From assembly GCF_002234675.1 (NCBI RefSeq), contig NC_019879.2, positions 5,027,325-5,091,324 on the forward strand: a stretch of 64,000 nucleotides of DNA. Direction: 5' to 3'. A program made the position numbers and the translations under genes. How positions within the stretch are numbered: the stretch's first letter is position 1; the number at the start of each line of letters is the position of its first letter. The notes under the pieces were generated by a model. It was not told where the DNA came from. It saw nothing but the letters and a program-made list of their open reading frames with translations, and searched no databases. This document shows, piece by piece, positions 28,201 through 40,200 of this stretch. Source of the DNA: Oryzias latipes. Taxonomy: Eukaryota > Chordata > Actinopteri > Beloniformes > Adrianichthyidae.

Positions 28201-31200
28201 AACAAACATTTGTTGTGGTATGACAGGTTGTAATAAACTATTTTTGTTGATTAAAGTTAATCGTTTTGAGTTGATTATTGATCTGAAAACTAATTTTAAA
28301 AGTAAAATAGTAAACATGATACATTTTAAAGAGGAGCGCTCTGTGACACCACTTTCATTCATAAAACCCATCAAATCAGATACAATTTTCTCCAAGATAA
28401 ATCTAGGTGCATATAAAAAGTAAAAGTTGCGATAATTGTATGTATTAATGATATGCCAGGTGTGCAGCATCTGTTTTTCAATACTGGTTTCATTGTAACA
28501 TTAGCTTAACAGTTTGGAAATGTCACTTCTTTGTCCTAGCAGAAAAGACTAATGGGATTCATGAAACTGGTCCAATCCCCATCTGGCCTCTCTTTTTGGG
28601 ATTTTGGCAACAGTCAAACACTCTGCTATACTTGGGACAAGAAGACTGTGTATCTGCTCTCAAAGCAGCAACTAAACGGGACAGTTCCCCTGAGAAATCA
28701 GATAAAGACTGCAGGAATATTTCTTCAAAAGGCAGGCCCTGAGCTTACATGGAGATAAGAGCAGATCGAGTATGCCAGGACATACATCCTCGAAACACAA
28801 CATGTATGTTGCCTGGAAGCAGGCCAGCTCCTGAGCTTTACCAGGTCAGAAGTTCAGGGACACGCTTCACCTGAATGCATCTCTGCTGTTGTGGTCTGGG
28901 AGGCTGCTGCTCTGGGCTGCAGTAATGACTTTTAATGGCACTAATGAGCTTCCACAAAGAAGTAGACTCACAAAGGCCTGGTAGATTGAAGGGGAGGTAA
29001 ACATTGACAATGAAAAATGGAGTTGGATATAGATAAGTGAAACAGAGACAGCTGGAACAAAGACGAGGACAGAAAATGTATAAGATAAACTGTTGGTAAT
29101 TGTAAGATAGAGAAAACAGACAGATCTAGGATTCCTGTCAAAAAGGCATATAGTAAATGTTTTATCTGGATTACTATCTTTAAAAAGACCTTCAGGCTTT
29201 TTTTTTTACCAAGCTATTCCTTACTGCTGTGTTTTTACTGGATTCTAATCAAACCTTTTGCGATGCTCAGTGGCAGACCGTTTTAACATCTTTCTTGTTT
29301 TTATTTTTTTCTATCAACTGGTGGAGGCGAGTTATCCATGGGTGAGCTCCAGGACCCGTTCCTCGTCAGCATTCACCTCATTGCCGACCCCGGTCAAGGC
29401 AAGTTTCTGCAGCGGGCTGCTGATGCCGTGCTGTCGTGGGTTCACCCCGAGCTGCAGCTCTTCAGAGTTTCCGAACGGGCCTCTCCTTCCCAGCGGCCGC
29501 GGCAGAAGCCCCATCAGAGCGGCCCGTCTGCAGCCTATCAGCCAGCCATGGCGGTCATCCTCTTCCTCCAAGAGGCCTACGGCGGTGAAGAGCACATACT
29601 GATGCTGCACCACACTTTGCAGAGGCCACCTTGGCGTTACCACCACACTGAAAAGGTCAGCAATGGCCGCCAAATGCTGCCACTGACCCCTTGCAGTCAG
29701 GACTTTTTCACTCTTGCTCCAGGAACACCACTCTGGGCTGTGAGGCAGGTTCACTACGGCAAGGAAATCGTGAGGTTTACAATTTACTGTCTTCATGAAA
29801 ACTACATGGACATGGTTCGGCTCTACAAGCTCCTGCTTCAGCGACGGGTGGCGCAGAAGAAGGAGGACTTCTGCTTCTTTGTGGTGTACTCCAACCCTGA
29901 CATGGAAATCCAGCTGTCATTCAAGAGGCTCCCCCGAGGCCACAGTCCTGTGGTGCTGGAGTCAGCTGTGATGGAGGTGAGGGTACGGGACGTTGGGGAA
30001 CTGGTGCCCCTGCTGCCACACCCCTGCAGCCCCATCAGTGAGGTCCGCTGGCAGACCGAAGACTATGATGGAAACAAGATCCTGTTGCAGGTATGTCTTC
30101 TGTTCTACCTATTCAAAATAACTAGTTTCCGTAAAAGAAAAGAAAAAAAACTACTTGACACTATACCTCCCAAAACATGAACTTGGAAATAGGTATTTGC
30201 TGAATTTTATTCCTTTTTTTGTCATTTAAATAAGTGTTTTCTATTAAGTTTTATTGCAGAGCATGGTGGTTACCATTCGGCAGGACAACCACTGCTTTGT
30301 GTGCCATGTTAGGGAAATGTGAGAGTAGAGGAAAGATTTAAGAATTTGACATTCAACAGATATTTCAGCAGTACTTATTTTTTATTATTTTAAAAGACCC
30401 GCATTCTCAAAACTCCACCCGTCATAATGAAAGTTAATGGAGCTTTCCTGAAGAGAACGTGGCTGTGTCCTGCTGGTTTCACTAAGTGCTGCTGGAATGC
30501 TTCAGCGTGAAAGAGCACACCCTCCTGTATGGAAACAGGCTCGCACAAAACGGCCGTTGTTGGAGGAGTATCTGTTTCAGAGGGGATGTGTGTCCGGGCG
30601 CTAGGAGATAAGTAGTTTGGAAAGTTCAAGCCGATTAGGCTGCAGTCCATTACTGGGATTGGAGAAACACTGAGAGAAACAATAAACTAATCTATCATGA
30701 CAATGGACCATATGCATGATGCTTCAGTGCCACCTGGTTTAAAATGCTGTGCTCCCACCATGAATTCACTACAAAAGTTACAGCCAACATGTGATCACAT
30801 AAGGCCACTGATTTACAGAAAATTTTCTGCTGAATCAATGAATTTATGTTTGTTAGATGGTAAAATAAAGCGAAAGAATTCCTAAGCATGAAGAAGGAAA
30901 GCATAGGATTGAAAACACAGCCTGCTAAATAAGAGGACTATGCTCTGTAGTACAAGTTCAAATTAGATGGAAAATAACATTATTATTTTTATTTGCAGCA
31001 GGGGTGCTCATTACGTTGATTGCGAAAGATTTGACGGTAGATCACGGGCCATCAAAGATAAATACAAAAAGAAGTACAAATATACTAATAGAAAAAAACA
31101 GCCAATCAAACATCCTCTGTTTGATTGGATTGGATTTAAAACTATTTATTTTTAGCGCCATAACAGATTTTGGGCCCATTTATGTTTTAGACGGTTTCTC

Positions 31201-34200
31201 CCGCTGTGATGTCATCACTCGGGAGAAGTGGTCTTTCCCTATGCCAAAAAAACGTTTTCACCCGGTACTAGGTGCATGCAAATTGTAGTGAGTTTGTTGC
31301 TAGGGAAAAATGTTTGCGTAAAGGTGCAGTAAGAAAAAAGAATTGTGAAAACAGTATGGTCTTTGCAGTCCAGCGAAACACAATTTAAGTACTATAAATA
31401 ACTTTCTTCAATATCTATACCAGTTTTATCATCACTAAAGGAAAACTTTAAAGTCAGGGAGATATGCAGAGGATGTTATGAAAGAAGATGCTTTGCCATC
31501 CTTCCATTTTCTAAACCTGCTTACTCCCATTCGGAGTTGTGGGGTTGCTGGAGCCTATCCAGCTGTTTTTGAGGAACAATTTGGAATCACTTATTTACCT
31601 ATAAAACATTTATTTGGACTGTGGAGGACGCTGGGTTGCCTGGAGAAAACCTCCACATAATCTAAGAGAACATTTACTCAGAAGGCACCCAGCTGGGATT
31701 TGAGCCAGGGCCTATTTCCCGAGAGGCAAGGGCGCTAACCACTACACCATCAACCTTACAGTTCTTGAACTTAGTATGTTAAGTTTTGTTGAAGACAAAT
31801 TTCTGATGTAGCAACAAGATGTAAAAGCTGCTGGAATCAACACAGCTGTACTAGAAAAAAGGCTGCAAACACAAAAAGAAAGGCCTATACACTGAAAAGA
31901 AACAAAAAGTTTAAACATGTTACGGTTTCCCTAAATAAAGAAATGCATGGACTGGAAATTAGGAAAATGTTGTGATGTAAAATATAAAGATATGTACGCA
32001 TCAAAAATTGATCTAGTACTTAGAGTAGGGGTGTCAAACTCATTTGGTTCGGGGGCCACATTCAATCCGTCTGATCCCAAGTGGGCCGGACCAGTAAAAG
32101 CAAAATAACAGCATTGTTTTTGTTTTTGTACTCAATTGGAATACATGCCTCAACCAACATGGTAGCCTAATCATTTATTATTACACATTCATTCACAGAG
32201 GCCAATGGATCTTAAATAAAATTAATTTCACTTAAAAAAAAAGGTCTATTCAATTTTATGCAGACTGAATATTTTACATCTGACACTGAAGCAATCACAA
32301 TAATAAACTTAAGAGGGGCTACTGAAAAAAATGAAACACCTGCCTAAAATTTAAATGTCCAAACCATTAAATAATTATGCTAAATTAAACTTGCAAACAT
32401 TTGTGAACATAAGAGTTTGGAGTTAACCTCTCTCTCTCTCCTGAAACTTCACCCGGCCATCACGATCAGGATTCAAATCCTGTGCAGCAACACATTTACT
32501 GTCATTCAACTGACTTAGAGTAACAGCAGTAGCGGTTGAAAACCACAGATACACAGGGGTGGACTTAGCATTAGGCAAAGGTTGAGGATCGACTGGGGTC
32601 CCCAATTATCTAGGGGCCCCGAGCTGAACATTTAATAAAAATGTCTAAAATCAATTTCACGTCCATCATTATGTCACTCCCCCCAAAAAAACCCAAATCA
32701 CTGAACTGACATAAGATTTTTCAGGTAAAAGAGTTTGGTCCTCCCCCGTCCTCCTGTAGCAATGGTATCTCAGTCAGACAACTCATGCAGTAAAGATTTA
32801 TTTCCATGTTTCTATAAGTTTGGCATAAGGCTCCTTTCAGATACATACAACAAAGATCTCCATAGAAAACATTGGGTAATAACTACCCCTAACGGAGCTC
32901 ACAGGTGGAAGCCGGGGAGGAGGGTGGGGTGATGAACGCAGAGCTCGCAGAAATGGAAGAAGAGGGGTTGGAGTGCACCTGGAACTTAAGTAGGACGCTA
33001 AACAGGTGAGTTGATTAGACTGAACTGCCCGTGGGAAGGAGTAACCAGGTAAACGCACTGCTTGAGTTGCCTGCCTGAAATACTCCCAGGGTCGTTCATA
33101 TTCCAGTCAACAGTGAGTCCAGAGATTCTCAAGTCAACAAGCAGAGGCAGTATTGCCATACTGGGTGGTTTTCAGCTAAACAAGGCGGTTTTTATTCTGA
33201 CTTTGGAGGCAAAAATTGCTTTGGGTGGATGGACATAATTTGGGCGGGTTTGGGAGTTTTTAGGTCCTGCTTGAAACACATTTCAAGCACTGATGTGCGG
33301 TCTGGGGAGAGGCAGGTCCGGAGGACGGCCGGGAGGCCGAGCGGACCGGCGAGGCAGGTCCGGAGGACGGCCGGGAGGCCGAGCGGTCCGGCGAGGCAGG
33401 TCCGGTGTGGAGTCCTCCGAGGCGTCAGGCTCGGAGTCAGGCTCGGAGTCAGGCTCGGAGTCAGGCTCGGAGTCAGGCTCGGGGTCGGGCCAGCAGTCGA
33501 GCTCTGGCGGGTCGGGCCAGCAGTCGAGCTCTGGCGGGTCGGGCCAGCAGTCGAGCTCTGGCGGGTCGGGCCAGCAGTCGAGCTCTGGCGGGTCGGGCCA
33601 GCAGTCGAGCTCTGGCGGGTCGGGCGTGGAGCCGAGCTCTGGCAGGTCAGGCGTGGAGCCGAGCTCTGGCGGGTCAGGCGTGGAGCCGAGCTCTGGCGGG
33701 TCAGGCGTGGAGCCGAGCTCTGGCGGGTCAGGCGTGGAGCCGAGCTCTGGCGGGTCAGGCGTGGAGCCGAGCTCTGGCGGGTCAGGCGTGGCATTGGAAG
33801 CGGGAACCGGTCGGGGTTCAGCCAGCACCCCCCTGGGAGCAGGGACCGGTCGGGGTGTAACCCGCACCCCCCTGGGAGCAGGGAACGGTCGGGGTACAGC
33901 CAGCACCCCCCTGGGAGAAGGGAGGGGTCGGGGTGCAGCCAGCACCCCCCTGCGAGCAGGGACGGGTCGGGGCTGGGGTGCATCCGGGACCACCACTGGA
34001 AGGGGATGTGGTGCATCCGGGACCACCACTGGAAGGGGTTGTGGTGCATCCAGGACCACCGCCGAAACAAAAACGGGACGTGGACGGGGACAGCGGCGGC
34101 GACGACGACCCCCCCTCAGGGCAAGACGGCTCCCTCTAAAGTCCAGGTGGCACCCACCCCAGGCATAAGAGGCGAACTGGGCCTGGTCAAAATCCCAGTA

Positions 34201-37200
34201 AGTCCTTGTCCTCTCTGCGTCCTGGCAGTAGGCCTCTAGCAGCCGCATGTCCCGCTCTGCTGGGTCCAGAAAATATGGCTGGTCCATTCTGTCACGGGGA
34301 GGGGGGCTCGAGAGCCGGTAGGACCCAGACGCAGAGACAGGAGGCAAACGGGTTCTGGACTTGAGGGTTTATTAACTAACAAAAAGCGCTGCCGAGCAGG
34401 ATGACAAAACAAAACAAAACTTACTGTGGCGTGGCTAGAAAACATAGAACATGGTATGAAGGGACTTAGACACATGAAGACGTAAATGGACCAGCACAAG
34501 AGGAAGGCAGAGACAAGACTTATATACAGACAGGGCAGACAAGACACAGGTGAACACGATCAGGGCAGATGGGGACCAAGGAAGTACAACTCAAGACATG
34601 ACAAGACAGGAACCCTTTCAAAATAAAACAGGAAACAGAACCAAACAAGACAGAACAAGAACTAAAGCAAAACCCAAGACAAAACAAACTCAAACCATGA
34701 CAGTTTGATTCTAATCATTGTATTCCTTCTTATCCTCAAAATCGCTATTTTGTGTATTTCCTGTTTAATTTCTGCACGAGGCTGCTAGAGATTACGCAAT
34801 CCTGAGTGAAGTCAGGTTGATTGTTCCTTTAGGTTTACTCAGAGTATACTAATAATGTAAAATTTATCATTATTATTTACATTGTAGACATTTTTATTCC
34901 ATGGTCTCCCTTTCTACATGATAGCTCATGTGTTTCACTTCAGATCTGACGTGAAGCTGCAATGAAAAGACAGTTTGAGGCAGATAAACAACAGGGTTTT
35001 TTGTTATATTAATATAAACAATAAATCATGAAAAGTAAAAATGCAAGAACAATTTTCTGCTTTAGTTCATTATAGGCTAATAAGTTAAACTACAACTCTT
35101 TTTGTGTTTAGATATTTGATTTTTTTCACTTTCCTTTTTTTAAATTGTTCTTAATATTTGAGCAAAACATCAGTGGTTGTTAGTAAATTTCAATAGGAGT
35201 ACATTATTTTTTGCTTTTCTCTGACTGTCTGTAAAAATGGTGGATCTAATATCATTAAAATGTGTTAAAGGTTGACTTTCAATTAAATCAGGAGGTGATA
35301 AATAATGGATTATTAATTAAATAATCACTCGTTTATATTTTAGGTGTTTTTTTTGTTGGGTCTGGTGGTTTTTAGATGTCTTTTGGGCTGGAAAACCATA
35401 ACTCTATCTGGCAACACTAGCAGAGATTAAATTATGATTTAAAGCAATATTTAGAAAGTGGTCAAATGAAGTGTAGTGATCCGAGGGGCTGTGAAAAAAT
35501 TAGGAAACTGAGGCTATAATTCACACAGACTCACCAAAACTGGACAATATAAGATTAGAAAAACATTGTCTGGTCTGATGAGTCTCCATTTCTGCTGCGA
35601 CATTTGGATGGTAGGGTCAGAATTTGGCGTAAATACCATGAAACCATGGATCCATCCTGCATTGTATCAATGGTTCAAGCTGGTGGTGGTAGTGTCATGG
35701 TGTGGGGGATATTTTTTTGGCACCCTTTGGGTCTCTTAGCACCATTTGAGCATGGTTCCAATGCCACAGCCTACCTGTGTATTGCTGCTGACCATGTCCA
35801 TCCTTTTCTGACCACATTGACCATCTTCTGATGGCTACTTCCAACAGGATAAGGCGCCATGTCATAAAGCTGGAATCAACTCAGACTGGTTTCTAGAACA
35901 TAACAATGAGTTTGCTGAACTCAAATGTCCTCCACAGTCAGTCAACCTAATAGAAAACCTTTGGGATGTGGTGGAACGGGAGATTGGCATCATGGATGTG
36001 CAGCCGACAAATCTGCAGCAACTGTGTGATGCTATCATGTCAATATGTTTCCAGCACCTTGTTCAATCTGTGCCACCGATGATTGAGACCGTTCTGACTA
36101 ACAAAATAATTTTACCACCCACAAAGCTTTGCACGTACGACAAACATTTTTGGAACGATGCAAATTAAAACAGTTTTAATCTTTTATTATTTGCCTGGGA
36201 ATTGTCTTCAAAAAAGTTTTTATTAATCATTTTTAAACAATGATTCAGCAGCTACAGTATTAAAAGATATTGCACGCCCTTTTATTAACTCAAATCTCAC
36301 AAAGTGCTTTTGCCTCTATAGATTTGTGTTATTGAGGATTAGAGCTCAGTTGTGCTGCCTTTGGCTTGCTGAGGGCAGATATCCGGTTGACCTGGCTTAT
36401 CCTTAGATAACTGCCACTTACAGCACTAAGGCTACAACCATTGCCAAGTGTACAAGCTCATTACCCAGCATCCCCTGCTGTGATTGCTCACCAGCTTTGT
36501 TGCGTGGTATCCTGAGAAAATAATTGGTCTCATTATCAGCGGACTGAAGCAGTCGCTCTGTCTTCCTAAAATGCATAGAAATTGATACATGCTGCCACTT
36601 AATGGTCCCAACCAGCGGAAGCTGTAAAAAAAGAGAGGAAGGAAGGATGAGAAACAGATAAACAGAATCAAGTGGATTGTAGAAGAGAATAATGACTGAA
36701 AACAGAGCCAACTTTGAGGCATTCCTGTGGGAAGAAAAGTGAAAAAGGCTTTTTTTTTTAAACTCCACTTTCTATTTCTCTTTATGTTTAATAACGTTTA
36801 TTCATTTTAAGAGCTTTTGAAAATCTTTCACTTGTGTTTAATGCTGAAGTGAGCAGTGAGTTGAAATCACACAGATCTCACAGCATAATTTGATCAACCC
36901 TGACCTTTTATACTGATAAGGTTTCAGCTCGGGGATTCTGGGATAATAGATAAACTTCCAGACTTGGAGTTAAACATGACTAACGGATCTCAAAGTTTGT
37001 TTTCACTGACATCAGCTATAATCCAGCTGCAACCGTCAGCTTTCTTTTCTTTGGCTCATTAACTCTTGTCAGGATTTTTTGCTGCACCAGCCAGGAGACA
37101 CGAAGTAGCAATGAAACAAGTTTGGGGCATCTTTTTTTATTGTTTGCAATATATATATACATATATATATATATGTATATACATATACAATAATGATTTT

Positions 37201-40200
37201 CATAAAGATTGATAAGGCATAAAAATGATCAATTCAGACTTTTACCATTTTAAAGCTGATCTGAAGATGTAATCGTCCAATAAAATAAATAACTTGTTGG
37301 GAGTTATTCTCTTCCTGCCGGTGGAGAAGCAGACTGTTTTCATCTTGTTTATTCTCACTGCACTCAAGTGTCGAGGTCTGTTTTTCTCATCATTGTTGCT
37401 CGTGCATGGAAAGTTTCCAAAGCCCTCCCTTCTGATGCAAGGCATGCCTAAGTGGAATACTGCAATTGCCCCTCGTGCTGCCCTAAAACATCGTAGTTTC
37501 CGACCTATTATCTGTCAGACAGCACCAACTTGCCCCTTGAAACTCTAAGCTGGTAAAACATTATTAACTTAATTCTGCTGGAGCGTATAGGTTTATTAAA
37601 CAATAAATGTACGGTCTGTTTTCATAGATAAACTTGTACAATTTCGTGTGACTTTCTTGACTGCTGTTAAAGTTCCACTCCAATCATCTTTTGATCTATT
37701 GTAAAAGTGTTCCCAGTGCTCTTTTAATTATGAATTTGCCGTTTGTAGCCAAAATGTATCCTTTTTTAGAACATAGTTTCTGCAGGGCGCCAGTAGTTGT
37801 GGGCAGGTCTATTGGCAACCTCACCTCCCTTCCCTTCCCCCATTACTGAGAGCTCTCTGTTTGCGCACTCGCCCAGTAGCTTACAGCCTCTTACACCTCC
37901 AACCTAACATAACAACAAAAAATGGCGAGCAAAGACAGAGCTAATCAGAGCCAGATGCCAGCTCAGACAAGGAAAATGAAGATGTGCTGTACATGGATCT
38001 AGTCCTTCACAAGTGGATGTATCAGAATGGAGCGGCGATGGGAGCTTGTGGACCGCACGGCGTACATTCTCCATCACAAAACCGCTATTTTTCAAATAGC
38101 ATTTTTTGCCTGCTTCTGATTTACCACAGTTCGAGTAAAGAAATACGCAGAAATGCAATTTCGAGCTTGACAGACATGTTAAAATACAACATAAACTTTC
38201 CACTGGAGTGGGTTTTTGTGAGGTGAGATTAGGTGATTTCTGGCCAACAACAAGGAAATTTGCAAACAATTTGGAAGAAGTCATGATGTTTCCACACACC
38301 AAAATGTTATCCAGTCTGATATAAAAGTCCTGTGAATTCATCAGTCATTCTGACACACTTTAGGAGAACCGATTTTAGGACTGTTAGACAGTTTTGGTTC
38401 CTCATGATGAAAAAACCCCCAAAACATCATGGTCTCGCACCATTTTCACTCCCTGACATGTGAAGTGGGTATATCCCATTTCAGTTTGGAAGTTGTTCTC
38501 AGGAAACTTTAAGATTTCTCTCGTGATATTTATGGCTGTAACTTTTCAACATATGGAAATTGACTTCCTTTGATCCCTGCGCTCTTAGAAATGGTTGTCC
38601 AGTGGCCGCTGCTGTGGAAAATGATTGCTTTCGCCTGGATTGTGTGTTTGGGGGGAGAAAAGTGATGATAGGACAGATGTGAAACTAGAAATATGGGTAA
38701 AGCATCAGCAGCAAGTCGTGTGTGTGTAGCTCTGCATCCTTGGAGGAAACTCTTGACAAAAGCCTGGACTATCAGGGCCACAGTCTGAAAATCACCGCAG
38801 GTGCTTTACATGAAGGTTTCCGCATTTATGTCAGAATTTCTTTGTCTAGTATTTCCAGGCCTGACAACATTTTGCAGTATAAGTGACTTTAGATTTGTAG
38901 TTTATCAAAGTCTGTTTTTGAATCATTGAAGGTGGGTGGTAAACACATGGGGCTCGTCCTAATATTGATGGCTTCTGCTGCTGTTGGTGGTGATTCACAG
39001 AGCTTCTAACCTAGCAATGGGAGTGTAGGAGGGCTTATATAAACCTTGAGACATCCTCCGGTCTTACAAAGGAACCCTACTTCCCTTTTCTCTCAGTTAA
39101 TCACTCAGGAAGGAGCTTGTTGCGTGAGTGGCTGACACATGAAGTTTAGGCTCAACATTCAAGAGATATCAACAGATAAACAGAAATTAGAAAATGTTCT
39201 AACCGTGGATAACCCCTCCCTCTTGTGCATTTCTTAAGACATTAGTTTTCAGTGCAAGAATGAAGGATTGCAAGACCTAAACTCCACACATCTTTCCGTA
39301 TAAACAATAAAAAAGTTATTTCAGACTGACCGTGCTGGTTGTGAACAAGTCTTCCTTTTCCATTCCCTGATTCAAAGAAAGCCATGAAGTGCCACGTGTT
39401 GGAGTTCCTCAAATGACCACTAGAGGCCGGCGTCAAAAGGGGGAAATATCGTAGTGACTCTGGTTAAATAAATAAGTGTATGTACAGCCATGTGTCAATT
39501 GCTGTTTTTCTTTTCATGGCACCCGTGGAGGGCCACAGTGTCTGGGGGGGATGGAGTTCCCGGCTCACTTCAGGATTGATTTTCACCGTTCAGAATTCTC
39601 TGTAGAACACCAGATTATCTGTCCAAGGCATATATCTCCATAGTTGTGACCGAACCTGACGCTAATAGCTTACTGCAAAGAAGGGTTCTTTAGCCTATTA
39701 AAAAACAATTTAACTAAATTTGCTGGGATAGGTTCCAGCAACCACGTGGCCTGAAAGAGATTGCGCAAAGTGCGCTGAACCTTTTTTCTTCAATGATTTG
39801 TGATCTTCACTGGTGTCCATGGATTACATGAAATCTTTCCACCTTTATCCACCTTTGTCATGGTAGGGAGAACACGTCAATGTAAGGGTGGGGGTCATCT
39901 GGACCCTACAAGATAGCACAAGGGCTAATGTGTTGAAGGCAGGGAATGTGGTCCTGCCAAGGACTCAGACCCTGTGACTCACTAACCTGCTGCATGCAGG
40001 AAACAGTTGTGTTGATGAAGTGAAAGTTTTATTTGCTCACACTTGTGGTGACAAAATACAGTCAAGTCGCACAACCTCTTTGTGCACATGTGTACACTGT
40101 GTCAGGTTCGGTCGGTGTTTAGTTTTTTAAACCACGTTCCTTTCAAAAATAACTTTTATGCATGTTTCAGACAATTTTTTAGACATCATAAAAACTTGAA

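Larger units (their letters stand above)
12316..29326 (+). other. fam124a intron 2 (17.0 kb)
   Basis: The donor is GTAAGT and the acceptor follows a T-rich tract. It contains a family B MITE fragment (13090-13220), several SINEs (15367-15990, 17262-17445, 21036-21288), a LINE fragment (16560-17104), family A MITE copies, and hAT-like elements (21535-21745, 26302-27187). It also holds a CA run and a GGAT/GGCT array. Stretches 13230-15360, 17900-19390, 19880-21030, 21760-22870, 23400-24300, 24340-25160 and 27190-29320 show no gene and no repeat I recognise. Confidence 0.7.

Noticed and set aside
27983..28423. 146-codon Lys-rich plus ORF in intron 2
   Set aside because: Low-complexity A-rich DNA, no recognised family, no convincing acceptor or donor.
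29332..29796. 154-codon minus ORF opposite fam124a exon 3
   Set aside because: Antisense shadow of a GC-rich coding exon.
30091..30180. In-frame continuation of the fam124a exon 3 ORF
   Set aside because: A canonical GTATGT donor sits at 30091 exactly where the family has a phase-0 exon junction; the extension is lysine-rich with no family resemblance.
33480..33800. Regular repeats that could suggest a CRISPR array
   Set aside because: The units are directly adjacent tandem repeats without unique spacers, in a vertebrate genome.
33229..34239. 336-codon plus-strand ORF and two further long plus-strand ORFs (33293-34168, 33405-33860)
   Set aside because: They run through tandem repeats whose periods are multiples of three, are made of simple-sequence peptides, and lie antisense to the LTR-linked frame, whose non-repetitive head makes more sense.
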